Shown: one piece after another, positions 17,966-27,287 of the stretch | How the letters are laid out: each line of letters starts with the position of its first letter | How positions within the stretch are numbered: the first letter of the stretch is position 1 | DNA from: Methanoregula sp. | GTDB taxonomy: Archaea > Halobacteriota > Methanomicrobia > Methanomicrobiales > Methanospirillaceae | DNA length: 64,000 nucleotides | Assembly: GCA_030694985.1 (NCBI GenBank) | Contig: JAUYTV010000024.1 | Coordinates: 56,648-120,647 of the forward strand | Direction of reading: 5' to 3' | Notes under the pieces: model-generated | Database searches by the model: none | What the model saw: only the letters and a program-made list of their open reading frames with translations | What the model was told of the DNA's origin: nothing | Program-made: the position numbers and the translations under genes

Positions 17966-18511
17966 CTAACTCTTCTTTTTGTTCCCGCTCTCAACCGGTT
18001 CTAATTTTTTCTCTGAACTAACCTTAATCTCGCACTGGCGATCACCGGTGCACATGGACCGGACATACCGTGCGGAATATTTATTGTTTAATGCAGGAAC
18101 CATCGTGAGCGTGAGGGCCATGCACCGGAGAAACGTATGCTCTCCTGTTGTACCGCTTTCATAACCCGTGTCAATGAACGGGCAGCGCCTGATAAGTATC
18201 ACTGTCTCATCATCCGACACATCGATCGTTTCACTCTTGTAGTCCGGGCCAAAGAGAATTATCATGACCGTGCGCACGCTCTCTGCCAGATCGTGTGCGT
18301 TCTTTTCCGGTAACCCGAGATCCTTAACAACGGTTAAGGCCCGGCTTGCGAGTTCGATCCAGATCTCGCGCTCGATCTCATCATAATTCTCTCCCAGTAC
18401 CTTTCTGAATGCCACATCATAGAGAGCAGGAACGCGTGCAGCGCAGTCAGCTGCAAGCCGCCATTTGACATCAGCGGGAATGGATTTGAGGTCTGGCATC
18501 TGTATAATCAT
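17966..18511 (-). CDS. Conserved-looking cysteine-containing protein, unknown function
   Basis: 181-residue soluble protein. The N-terminal half is helical and acidic; the C-terminal half has regularly placed cysteines: RRCPF near residue 109, FLRCMA near 129, and SMCTGDRQCEI near 152-162. The CxGDxxCE ending recalls small-ligand-binding V4R-type or amino-thiazoline-carboxylate-hydrolase-like domains, but I cannot assign it. The KKKS tail is lysine-rich. It is convergent with the small membrane protein, with a 40-bp gap. Real coding is likely (good length, archaeal codon use); function is unknown. Confidence 0.6.
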   Translation of the reverse strand: MIIQMPDLKSIPADVKWRLAADCAARVPALYDVAFRKVLGENYDEIEREIWIELASRALTVVKDLGLPEKNAHDLAESVRTVMIILFGPDYKSETIDVSDDETVILIRRCPFIDTGYESGTTGEHTFLRCMALTLTMVPALNNKYSARYVRSMCTGDRQCEIKVSSEKKLEPVESGNKKKS

Positions 18512-18822
18512 CTCGCTTAAATCGATTATGGGAAAGATGGTCTTATCAACTATCGTGTTGCTGCAAATATTCTCATTGTTGAGTTCTGAAGTGTCCTGCC
18601 TTTCTGTTCATAGTAAGCAAGGATTTTAGTTTTTATAAATAGTTTTTTCAACCGGATGTACGAGATGATCCAAAAAATTCAAACACGATTCTGGTCTCAT
18701 CTAAACATGCTCTTGAGAACTGCCATTGTCAAACACAAAACAAAACCGTAACGATTCCTGCAAAACATGAGGGATTTATTTGACTATTATTCGTAAGCTG
18801 ATTGTTATTTCGTCAGTATACT
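18512..18822. other. Intergenic, 311 bp, nothing recognised
   Basis: A/T-rich non-coding stretch between two leftward genes. It holds a TTTATAAA-like string near 18634 that could be promoter material, but its distance (about 120 bp) from the downstream start is long. No RNA gene or repeat seen. Confidence 0.5.
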
Positions 18823-19356
18823 TCACTTTGAGAATAATCCGGCTTTCCGGCACATCGGCTGGACGTCTGCTCCCTCAAGATTACCCCCCGCCCAGATGTA
18901 TCGATCGCGTATGGTCGGCGGCAACTCTTTTTCTTCGATTGGTATAAAACCCTGCTTTTTGTAAAAAACGATAAGGTGCCGGACCGCGTGCATATACAGG
19001 TCATCATTATGACATGCTTCCACCAGTGCCCCAACTGCGATTCGGGAATAGCCTTTCTTGCGTTCTTCTACCGGAGTAAAAATACCATCTACATCCATCC
19101 CATCCGTATGGCGCCGGCAACGTGCGAGGGAGACGATGTGTTCCTCTGAAAAAACAGCAAAAATCCTGTCTGTGGCGGGATCACCGGTTGTATCATGGTA
19201 ATCCACCCAGCATTTATCCGCTGCAGGAAATTCATCCCGCCTGAGTTCACGGACACTTGTTTTCTTCACTGTAAGATTAACGTCCCCTTGTAGCGTGTCC
19301 TTAAAGGTATTCACCCCGTTTTTCATTATCGGAATGATACCGTCTTGTTCAATCAT
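18823..19356 (-). CDS. GNAT family N-acetyltransferase
   Basis: 177-residue acetyl-CoA-dependent acetyltransferase; substrate unknown. Visible features: AVFSEEHIVSLARCRRH (strand pair before motif A), then the VDGIFTPVEERKKGYSR segment, where the pyrophosphate-binding loop appears as E-R-K-K-G-Y-S, and FYKKQGFIPIEE near the C-terminus, the classical motif B. Its ATG overlaps the stop of the upstream membrane histidine kinase by 4 bp (ATGA), so the two are almost certainly cotranslated. Acetylation of a signalling partner or small molecule under kinase control is conceivable but unproven. Confidence 0.85.
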   Translation of the reverse strand: MIEQDGIIPIMKNGVNTFKDTLQGDVNLTVKKTSVRELRRDEFPAADKCWVDYHDTTGDPATDRIFAVFSEEHIVSLARCRRHTDGMDVDGIFTPVEERKKGYSRIAVGALVEACHNDDLYMHAVRHLIVFYKKQGFIPIEEKELPPTIRDRYIWAGGNLEGADVQPMCRKAGLFSK

Positions 19357-20753
19357 AGTATCCGGTATCCTTCAGGTTGAATCATGATCTCAAACCGTGT
19401 TCCTTTAGTTTGGGTTCCCGTTTCTTTGATGGTCATATCACTGATTGCACAAATTTCATGGGCAAGGAATAACCCATGACCATAACGCTCTTCTCTCTGG
19501 GTGAATAGCGACGCTTTGATTTTTTCATCAAAACCTGCACCATCAGTTTCCACAAGAATTGCACACCCGTTTTCCCGTATGTGGTACGTCACAACAACGG
19601 TCGTTACCTGTTCAGTTTCTTTAATTGTTGCATCAAAAATATGGAAAAAAACGGCCGTAAGGTGGGGATCGGCAAATACTTCTAACCGTTCAGTCCATGT
19701 TCTGAATGAGACTCCGCCAACCCAAAGACGTGCCGCAGCATCAAGCACTGCGTTCTGCACGGGAATCCATGCCGGGGGTGATGTGCCGATATCCTTGAAT
19801 TCGCGGGATATATCGATCTGGCGCTGGATTCCCTGAGCTGAATCCTTAAGCGCTTCAATAAAGAACAGGACCTCAGGATTATTAAATTTCATCACACCGA
19901 TTGAAAGGATTCCATACAGTCCTGCTAATTTTCTTGAAATGTCGTGGCGAACTATTCCGGCAATAGTATTGAGCCGGCTGCTGGTATTCTGGAGTGCCGA
20001 CTCGGTCATAACCTGCTCGGTAATATCCCGAATCGATTCAATTGCACCAGTGATATTTCCGCGCTCGTCAACAAGGGCCGTTGCAGCAATCCTGAGATGT
20101 ACCCCTTTTCCCCCCTTGAAACGTGGGATAAAAATTTCTGATACAAACGTCTTTCCCTCCTTTTTCAGGGGGAGATACCCGGTTTCGGTTTCAGTATTTG
20201 GCGTAAGAATAATATCCTGAAGGGCGGGATGGTTTATACCATAGAATGCATGTGAATATGCAGAATGCCCCTTATTGAGGATCTCAGCTTTTTTTACTCC
20301 AGTCATCTCTTCAATTGCCTGGTTCCATGCGATCACTAATCCTTTTTGGTTAACAGCAAATGTCGGGTAGGGTAAAAATTCAATGATCTCGTGAAGCTGC
20401 TGCTCTGACGCCCGCAGTTTTGAAGAGAGAAATGATACAACTCCGCCAATTAGAATAAAAAAGGCCATACGGAAAAGGGTTGAGATGATGAGGAGGAGAT
20501 CCAAAGGAATAATCAGTGCGATTAATACACCATAAATAACTGCAATAACAGTAGAAAAAAGAAGACCCCTGCGGGGGAACCAGTATCCGGCAAGAATGAT
20601 GGGGATGTATATTACATGCGAGAGTAAAATCGTGACTCCTGAAAATATGCCAATAAAATTTACACCAAATGCTATAACCGTCGCGACTGCAAGGGTAAGG
20701 GCACGCGTACGGGTGAATGGAGATGATAGATTGAACAATTGAATAATCTTCAT
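19353..20753 (-). CDS. Membrane PAS histidine kinase with degenerate ATP-binding site
   Basis: 466 residues from the ATG at 20753; a TTG at 20834 would extend it, but the ATG begins directly before the first hydrophobic segment and has a GGTG element about 9 nt upstream. Four hydrophobic helices occupy about 15-110, then a PAS domain (about 125-240, IIEFLPYPTFAVNQKG) ending in IRDITE, an H-box RHDISRKL, and a C-terminal HATPase-like domain. The N-box reads HIFDATIKETE where paralogues have NLIDNAxRYG, so the conserved Asn is absent; G1 is TDGAGF and G2 GHGLF. The kinase may be weak, inactive or act as a phosphatase or sensor-scaffold. It sits downstream of the chemosensory genes and overlaps the GNAT. 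Confidence 0.85.
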   Translation of the reverse strand: MKIIQLFNLSSPFTRTRALTLAVATVIAFGVNFIGIFSGVTILLSHVIYIPIILAGYWFPRRGLLFSTVIAVIYGVLIALIIPLDLLLIISTLFRMAFFILIGGVVSFLSSKLRASEQQLHEIIEFLPYPTFAVNQKGLVIAWNQAIEEMTGVKKAEILNKGHSAYSHAFYGINHPALQDIILTPNTETETGYLPLKKEGKTFVSEIFIPRFKGGKGVHLRIAATALVDERGNITGAIESIRDITEQVMTESALQNTSSRLNTIAGIVRHDISRKLAGLYGILSIGVMKFNNPEVLFFIEALKDSAQGIQRQIDISREFKDIGTSPPAWIPVQNAVLDAAARLWVGGVSFRTWTERLEVFADPHLTAVFFHIFDATIKETEQVTTVVVTYHIRENGCAILVETDGAGFDEKIKASLFTQREERYGHGLFLAHEICAISDMTIKETGTQTKGTRFEIMIQPEGYRIL

Positions 20754-20963
20754 ACCCGGAGGCACCTGCGTTTTCTGGATTTGCTCTGAACTGGCAAAAA
20801 GATTGCCTTTCGCTGGACAAAAAAAGCCTGACAACAGGGTGTGTCACACTTTTCCTTCAAATCGGGAGGCATTATGTTGGTTGAAAACGAAATTTCTATC
20901 TGGAATTCTTTAACGGCAGCTCATTTTTGCCTGTGATATGAGAACACGTATCTGGATGGGCAA

Positions 20964-22289
20964 TTATGACAGTCCAGAGTTGCGGATGGTTGTATGAGGG
21001 CAGGTAATTTCGAACCGTGCCCCTTTATGGAGTTCTCCTGTTTCTTTTATGGTGATTCCTGTGATATTGAGTATTTCTCTGGAAAGGAAAAGGCCAAGAC
21101 CTGTATTTTTACCAAATCCATAGGAAAAGATCTTCTCTTTCTCATCTGCTGATACCCCACTACCGTCATCCTCGCAAATGATAGTGCAGGTATCATCTTT
21201 ACATGCATAGGTAAAACGGATTGTTGTCATTGATTTGCCCCCGTACCGCATGGCATTTTCGATAAGATTAGAAAAGACCTTCTCTATTAACGGGTCTGCA
21301 TACACTTCGATATCTGCAGGAATTGAATTGTCAATTTTCACAGTGCCAAGGGATGTGTGTTTTAAATAATTGTCTATCTGGGTGCGGAGACGCTGCCAGA
21401 CTGCTGACTTGATACCAACTTTCTGGTAGTCTTCGGTAAACCGTACCGTGTTGACCGTCTGGTTGACAATTCCCTCTGCCGTAATAATATGATTCCACGC
21501 ATTATCTGGATCAGCAGTTTTTGTCATGAGTGCAAGTTCTATGAATTCGTGCAGGGCTGTAAGCTGGTTGAGAAGATCATGCCTCGTTATACTTGCCATA
21601 AGCTGGAGTTTTTTGTTGGCTTTTTCCAGTGCAGCTTCAACTTTTCTTCTCTCAATATTCTCATTAATAAGATCATCATTTGCCAGCTTAACTTTTTTTA
21701 CAGTCACCTGCAGTTCTTCATTCACTGAATTGAGGCGCTCGTGGGTTTCTGACAGTTCTGTATTCTTTTTTACTGCCAGATCATATGTAGAGAGCAGGAT
21801 GGTTAAGATTTGCAGCCTGCTTGCTGTGATCGTATGGTTGCTGTTTGCAAACAACACCTCGATGCCGGTTCCGGATCGATCGTCAGGATCAGACCGTGCG
21901 ATCATCTGGATTACACTCTGAATCCTGGAATAGACATGCTGGGGCTCAAAGGGTTTGATGATGAAGTTATCAGCACCTGCTTCAAGACCTTTGATCACAT
22001 CAACCGGATCGAAGAGTTGGGTGACGAGAATAACCGGAATTTTTGCTATCGAAGCATCGGACCGGATCCTTTTGCAGAGTTCATACCCGTCCATCTCCGG
22101 CATAATAATGTCTGATAACACAAGTGCAGGACGGTCGATTTTAATCTGTTCCAATGCTTCAAGGCCATTTACTGCAAGGACTACCCGGTATCCTTCATTT
22201 TCAAGAATATGACGCAGGTATTCTGCCTGCGTCCTGCTGTCTTCGACCACAAGAAGTTTCATAGGACTTTTTGGAATAGTGCTGTTCAT
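20964..22289 (-). CDS. Receiver-histidine kinase hybrid (REC-HK)
   Basis: 441 residues: receiver domain (about 11-130; VVEDSRTQ at the N-terminus, phospho-acceptor Asp in LSDIIMPEMDG, and the K of FIIKPF), a coiled-coil linker (about 165-230), the H-box RHDLLNQL (about 246) and HATPase with NLIENAMRYGG, CEDDGSGV and GLGLF. No PAS or membrane segment. It begins 32 bp after cheA and could accept phosphate from CheA through its receiver, then pass or modulate signal by its own kinase core. The pairing is inferred from position. Confidence 0.9.
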   Translation of the reverse strand: MNSTIPKSPMKLLVVEDSRTQAEYLRHILENEGYRVVLAVNGLEALEQIKIDRPALVLSDIIMPEMDGYELCKRIRSDASIAKIPVILVTQLFDPVDVIKGLEAGADNFIIKPFEPQHVYSRIQSVIQMIARSDPDDRSGTGIEVLFANSNHTITASRLQILTILLSTYDLAVKKNTELSETHERLNSVNEELQVTVKKVKLANDDLINENIERRKVEAALEKANKKLQLMASITRHDLLNQLTALHEFIELALMTKTADPDNAWNHIITAEGIVNQTVNTVRFTEDYQKVGIKSAVWQRLRTQIDNYLKHTSLGTVKIDNSIPADIEVYADPLIEKVFSNLIENAMRYGGKSMTTIRFTYACKDDTCTIICEDDGSGVSADEKEKIFSYGFGKNTGLGLFLSREILNITGITIKETGELHKGARFEITCPHTTIRNSGLS

Positions 22290-22321
22290 GAAATGTGTGC
22301 CTCCATCATTATGATATATTT

Positions 22322-24739
22322 TTATTCATGTTGGTAATCCCGGATGAGCAATTCATGAATAACAGATAAAAACTGCTCCTTTTCAAATCCACTTTTCTCC
22401 ATATACACATCAGCCCCTACGGCAATACCGTGTGCCCGGTCCTCTTTCGCGTCTAGTGCTGTGACCAGCACTACCGGAACATGGGCAAGCCGGGTATCGG
22501 CACGGATCTTTTCTGTCAGGGTAAAGCCATTCATCCTTGGCATATCGACATCTGACACGACCATATCAAACTTATCATTCTTAAGCATTGCTAATGCTTC
22601 CATTCCATCGCGTGCGGTCGTCACCTGGTGACCTCCCATTTCAAGAATGTTTGAGAGGAACATCCGTGAAGTAACGGAATCCTCTACTACGAGGATATAT
22701 CCTTTAATCGAATTGTGATGTTCAGGATCCGATAATGCACGGCCGGTTTTGATCGCTTCCTGGATTAGTTCAATAGGATCAAGTACAATGGCCACAGTGC
22801 CGTCGCCAAGAATTGCAGCCCCGGTTATGCGTTTTACCCTTCGCAGCTGGTTACCTAGTGGTCGCACAACAATCTCCTGTACCTGTAATACTTCATCCAC
22901 CATGCAGGCAATCTGTCCCGCACCATAGGCAATGATAATAATCGGTACCTGTGATGGTATTTCTGTAGTGCTGTGATATCTTCCAATCCCGAGGGCATCG
23001 GTAAGCCGGATTAAGCTGATCAACTCTCCTTTGATTTTTATTGTCGGCCGGTTGTCATGGATGACGACAGAGCCTGATTTTGCCCTGAATACCTGACTTA
23101 CCTGCTTCATGGGAAGGACATACATGTTGCTGCCGGATCGAACAACAACTCCGCGGAATGTGGCAAGTCTTACCGGTACTATAAGAGTGATACTTGTCCC
23201 TTTCCCTGATTGCGATGCGAGGATCACATTCCCGCCAAGACGCGTTACCGTATCTTCAACAATTGCAAGACCCAGACCACGTCCTGATATCTCAGTGGCA
23301 TCAGGTGTTAAGGAAAGTCCGGAGCGGAAGATAAGCCATATTGTCTCTTCATCAGTCAGTTTTCCGGCCTCAAGGGCTGTGATAAACCTGTTCTTTATGG
23401 CTGCGTTCCTGACCTTATTACATTCAATACCAGCACCATCATCTGATACCTCGATACGGACTTTGCTGCCGGACTGTGTTACTATCCGGATCCGGACGAT
23501 ACCTCGTGCGGGTTTGTGTTGTTCTTCCCGGATATCGGGATACTCAATTCCGTGATCGATACTGTTATTGATCAGGTGCGTTAATGGATCTTTTAGTGAT
23601 TCAAGAATACGGCGGTCCATCTCAATCTCTTCACCTTCAATGATGAGATCTACTTTTTTTCCCGTGCTGCGTGAATATTCCCGCACAAATCCTGAGAAGG
23701 GTAGCAGGATTTCAGCAATCGGTACAAGGACCGCATCGTGGATAAGATCAGAGATCTCAGATGTGCTTGTTTCGAGTGCAGACCGGTCCAGTTCTGTTGC
23801 ACGGATGTGAGCCTCCAGATCGTGCCTGAGATAAGCCATGAATTCCCGGTCATATTCTAAGAACTCTAGCGTGTGGCGGAGTGGAACGACAAGATCCGGT
23901 GGGAGAGTGGTCTCTTTAGCACCGGATATGGCTTCCCTGAGTAAATAGAGATCGGATGAGACCATGGCATGGTTCCAGCGCCACTGGGCAAATCGGGTCA
24001 TCATCTCTTCAAGCTCCCGCATACGGTGCGTAATGAAGAGTCGTGTTGTAAGGAGGTCATCAGAACCTGCGATCAGCCGGTCGAGTTTATGTGCAGCAAT
24101 CCTTACTGTTGCACTGCCGCCGGTTCTCACATATTGTCCCTCTTTTTGGAGGGTGGGCGGGACGGGAAACGTTCCTGGACCCATAGGTTCGGTTTTGCCA
24201 GAATAACCCCTTGGAAGATAGCCATTTTCCAGGATTTTATTCAAAAGCAGGTCTGAACTAACCACGCGGATAACTGGTGAATTACTGATTGAATTACTTT
24301 CAATATTTTTTTGGCTGGTCTCCTTATTGTCTTCTGAATTTTTTTTGGGTGCAATCAATGCCCTGATCGCCAGGATGACTTCTGCAGAGCTGGGTTGTTG
24401 AGCGTGTGCACCCTGCAGATGAATCCGGATTACCTTTAATGCATCATGGAATATGTCAAACGCATCGGGATCGGGGCAAAAAAAGCCTTTTTTTATCGCG
24501 GCAAAGACATTTTCAAGGTTCTGGCAGACCAGTTCGATCTCTTTTACATTGACTGCCCGTGCAGCTCCTTTCAGACTGTGTATTGTACGAAATACTCTCT
24601 CTGTTACCTGTGTTCCGGTTTCAGCCCCGCTCTTCTCCAGCTCAAGAAGACCTTCAGTAATGGTTTTTACGTATTCTTCTGCCTCTTCTCTGAATGTAGC
24701 GAGGAGTTTATTTTTGAATTCATCGTCCGGACCAGTCAT
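22322..24739 (-). CDS. cheA: CheA-like hybrid kinase with C-terminal receiver
   Basis: 805 residues. Hpt (P1) domain with H54 in IHSLKGAAR; variable linker (110-200, no obvious P2); helical dimerisation region; HATPase with N-box HLINNSIDHGIE, G1 VSDDGAGIE and G2 GRGLGLAIV; CheW-like P5 domain (about 525-660); receiver domain (about 685-805, VVSDVDMPRMNG). The fused receiver resembles FrzE of Myxococcus and other alternative-function systems. It follows the MCP gene by 12 bp, so same operon. No separate CheY, CheB or CheR is visible. The absent P2 is consistent with the receiver being in cis. Confidence 0.92.
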   Translation of the reverse strand: MTGPDDEFKNKLLATFREEAEEYVKTITEGLLELEKSGAETGTQVTERVFRTIHSLKGAARAVNVKEIELVCQNLENVFAAIKKGFFCPDPDAFDIFHDALKVIRIHLQGAHAQQPSSAEVILAIRALIAPKKNSEDNKETSQKNIESNSISNSPVIRVVSSDLLLNKILENGYLPRGYSGKTEPMGPGTFPVPPTLQKEGQYVRTGGSATVRIAAHKLDRLIAGSDDLLTTRLFITHRMRELEEMMTRFAQWRWNHAMVSSDLYLLREAISGAKETTLPPDLVVPLRHTLEFLEYDREFMAYLRHDLEAHIRATELDRSALETSTSEISDLIHDAVLVPIAEILLPFSGFVREYSRSTGKKVDLIIEGEEIEMDRRILESLKDPLTHLINNSIDHGIEYPDIREEQHKPARGIVRIRIVTQSGSKVRIEVSDDGAGIECNKVRNAAIKNRFITALEAGKLTDEETIWLIFRSGLSLTPDATEISGRGLGLAIVEDTVTRLGGNVILASQSGKGTSITLIVPVRLATFRGVVVRSGSNMYVLPMKQVSQVFRAKSGSVVIHDNRPTIKIKGELISLIRLTDALGIGRYHSTTEIPSQVPIIIIAYGAGQIACMVDEVLQVQEIVVRPLGNQLRRVKRITGAAILGDGTVAIVLDPIELIQEAIKTGRALSDPEHHNSIKGYILVVEDSVTSRMFLSNILEMGGHQVTTARDGMEALAMLKNDKFDMVVSDVDMPRMNGFTLTEKIRADTRLAHVPVVLVTALDAKEDRAHGIAVGADVYMEKSGFEKEQFLSVIHELLIRDYQHE

Positions 24740-24751
24740 AAGCAGGGCCTA

Positions 24752-27136
24752 TCAGACATGATACTGAACGGTGAGTTTCTTTAAGCGTACGCCAAGTTCA
24801 TGCAGGTCTTCTGCTGTCTTTTCCGCTTTCCTTGTAATTTCGAGATTTTTCTGTGCAGCATCACGGATCTTTTCCATTGCCAGTGAGATCTGGTCAACGC
24901 CAGCTGCCTGTTCCTGGATGGATGAGGTAATTTCAATGGCTTCGCGTGAAGAGTCGGCAATCGATCGGGTAAGAACTTCGATCGCTTCCCGGGCATCTCT
25001 TGTCAGCCTGACAGCATCTGCAACGGAGCGGGTTCCCTGCTCAGTTGACACTACAGTTGAAGAGACGCCCCGCTGGATATCGGTCAGAATAGTGCGGATG
25101 TTTGCCGTTGCCTGCTTTGATTGCTCTGCAAGGTTGTGAATCTCATGGGCGACTACAGCAAATCCTCTCCCAAAATCTCCGGCCTTTGCCGCTTCAATGG
25201 ATGCATTTACTGCAAGCAGGTTGGACTGTTCTGAAATATCTGTCACCGTTGCAATGATCTCTCCGATGGCCTGGCTCTGTTCAGAGAGTTTAATTACACT
25301 CATGCCGATTGTGTCCATCTGTCGCTGGATGTGGTTCATTCCGTCTAGAATCTCTTGTACGGATTTCTGACCCTCTCCAGAAACAGTGATGGCTTTCATA
25401 GCTTTTTCCGATACGGATTTAGACTTAAGAATCACAATGTCGGTCTTTTTCCGTACACCTTCTACTGTATCTGAAGTGTCATTTACGGTACTAGCCGTCT
25501 GTGAACTGGCAGTTGCGAGTTGGGTAGTCACGGTCAGGATCTCACTGGATGCTGATGAAAGGACAGACACACCTTCATAGAGTTCCTCATTGATCAGCTT
25601 CATTAAGCGCTGAAGTTCAATACCAATCGTGTTCAGTGCATCACGGTAGGCAACAAACTCGCCGGCAACCGGGATCTTTTCATCAAACCGGGCGGTAAAA
25701 TCACCGGATGCATAGAACCGTGCAAGACGCATAGCCTCGTTCACTGGTTCAGTGATCGTTTCAAGAGTTTTGTTGAACCCGGCAATGATCATCCTGTAAC
25801 CCCCACGGAATGCATTTTCATTCCCGCGAACGGAAAGGTCTCCGGCCCGTGCAGCATCAGTGAGTTTGATTGTTTCCTTATGCAGGTGGTCCAGAGATTC
25901 CACCATCATTCTTAATGCAGGACGGATCTCATCACGTTCATCGACCGGCTCAGCAAAGGCTTCGATGTAATCGCCTTTAGCTATCTTTTTGATATTTCCC
26001 ACAACATTTGTCTGGAGATCATCGGCAAACTCATCCATGGTTGCGGCCATGATCCCAATCTCGTCTTGTCTTTTGATATTGAGACGTGCAGAAAGGTGGC
26101 CGTTCCTGAGTTCCTTGATCATGACCACTACCGATTGCAGAGGTCCGGATATTGAGCGGCCAAAGAGAATCGCAATGGCTGCACCAATGGCCATAGATGC
26201 GATCATCAGTGCGAAGATGGTATTTCGTATGGTGTCAATAGGCCCGGTGAAATCCGAGATTTCAGCGCGTGATACAATATACCAGTCAAGCGGTTCGTAG
26301 TATGTATAGGCATCAAGGACTTTTGTGCCGTCAACGTCATGGGGAACAGCACCTTCCTTGTTTTTAAACATCTGCTGAACGTAATCCTTATCTTTCCAGT
26401 TCTGCCCTTCAGAGGTTGGGTGGACAAGCACGTTTCCGGCGCTGTCAATTACGTACATGTAACCGTTTTTACCCACAACGGTCTCACGAATACTCTTTTT
26501 TACCACATCAAGGGTCTGTCCTTCTTCGGTTCCAACGAAAAGAACCCCAATTACCTTTCCGCTGGGATCTTTGATCGGCTCATAAGCAGTTACATAGTTT
26601 TTCCCAAAAAGGTCGCGTCTTCCATAGTACGTCACGCCTTCGTTCACTGCCACCTTATAAACCTCATCAGTCAGGCGGGTCCCAACTGCGCGCTTTCCAT
26701 TTGTGTCCAGAACATTGGTCGAGATGCGGACTGCATAACTGTTATTGTATACCTGAAATACGGTCGCAGCCCCACCAACCATTGCCTGCACCTGGTCGAC
26801 AATTTCGAAGTTGTCATTGACCACGTAACGGTTGCCATTGCGGTCAAGCACGGTCATTTTATCGACGATAACTTCAGGTGTACCCTTACCATAGAACGTT
26901 TGTTTTGCCACATTGAGGTCACTGTTAACCTTGTTACGTGTCAGCTTGTAGACATCATTGGTCCACCCTTTCATATCTCCCGTCTGTGTCTCTAACAAAG
27001 CCTGGGTCTGTTCACTGATAACGCTGCTTGAGCTGGTATAAGCGACCAGCCCAAGTAATAGTGTCGGGATGATTGCCAAGAAAAGACAGATGACGAGAAT
27101 CTTGGTCCCGACTTTCATGTTGGAAAAAAACTGCAT
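24752..27136 (-). CDS. Methyl-accepting chemotaxis protein, Cache type
   Basis: 794 residues. TM1 at about 11-32, an extracytoplasmic Cache-type ligand-binding region (about 33-300, with VYKVAVNEGVTYYGRRDLFG in the first half and a second LYVI/GYMYVIDSAGNVL half), TM2 at about 310-332, HAMP and a second HAMP-like segment, then the long signalling coiled coil with hairpin tip EIHNLAEQSKQATANI. It would couple an extracellular ligand to CheA through CheW. It lies between the CheW and CheA genes. Methylation sites cannot be picked with certainty, and no CheR/CheB is nearby. Ligand unknown; Cache domains commonly bind small organic acids or amino acids. Confidence 0.93.
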   Translation of the reverse strand: MQFFSNMKVGTKILVICLFLAIIPTLLLGLVAYTSSSSVISEQTQALLETQTGDMKGWTNDVYKLTRNKVNSDLNVAKQTFYGKGTPEVIVDKMTVLDRNGNRYVVNDNFEIVDQVQAMVGGAATVFQVYNNSYAVRISTNVLDTNGKRAVGTRLTDEVYKVAVNEGVTYYGRRDLFGKNYVTAYEPIKDPSGKVIGVLFVGTEEGQTLDVVKKSIRETVVGKNGYMYVIDSAGNVLVHPTSEGQNWKDKDYVQQMFKNKEGAVPHDVDGTKVLDAYTYYEPLDWYIVSRAEISDFTGPIDTIRNTIFALMIASMAIGAAIAILFGRSISGPLQSVVVMIKELRNGHLSARLNIKRQDEIGIMAATMDEFADDLQTNVVGNIKKIAKGDYIEAFAEPVDERDEIRPALRMMVESLDHLHKETIKLTDAARAGDLSVRGNENAFRGGYRMIIAGFNKTLETITEPVNEAMRLARFYASGDFTARFDEKIPVAGEFVAYRDALNTIGIELQRLMKLINEELYEGVSVLSSASSEILTVTTQLATASSQTASTVNDTSDTVEGVRKKTDIVILKSKSVSEKAMKAITVSGEGQKSVQEILDGMNHIQRQMDTIGMSVIKLSEQSQAIGEIIATVTDISEQSNLLAVNASIEAAKAGDFGRGFAVVAHEIHNLAEQSKQATANIRTILTDIQRGVSSTVVSTEQGTRSVADAVRLTRDAREAIEVLTRSIADSSREAIEITSSIQEQAAGVDQISLAMEKIRDAAQKNLEITRKAEKTAEDLHELGVRLKKLTVQYHV

Positions 27137-27287
27137 AATATCCCGTACCCTTCCAGTACTCGTTCACATTCTGGTAATGAATAAACTGATCGCATATCGT
27201 TTAAAATTACTGATATTATTCACAATGCAAAAGTTTGTTACAAAGCAGCAGAGTGAGAACAGCCGGATGTATTATGAATGGGATGTA

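Noticed and set aside
22000..24700. Long plus-strand frames opposite CheA and the REC-HK
   Set aside because: Mirror frames of strongly supported kinase genes.
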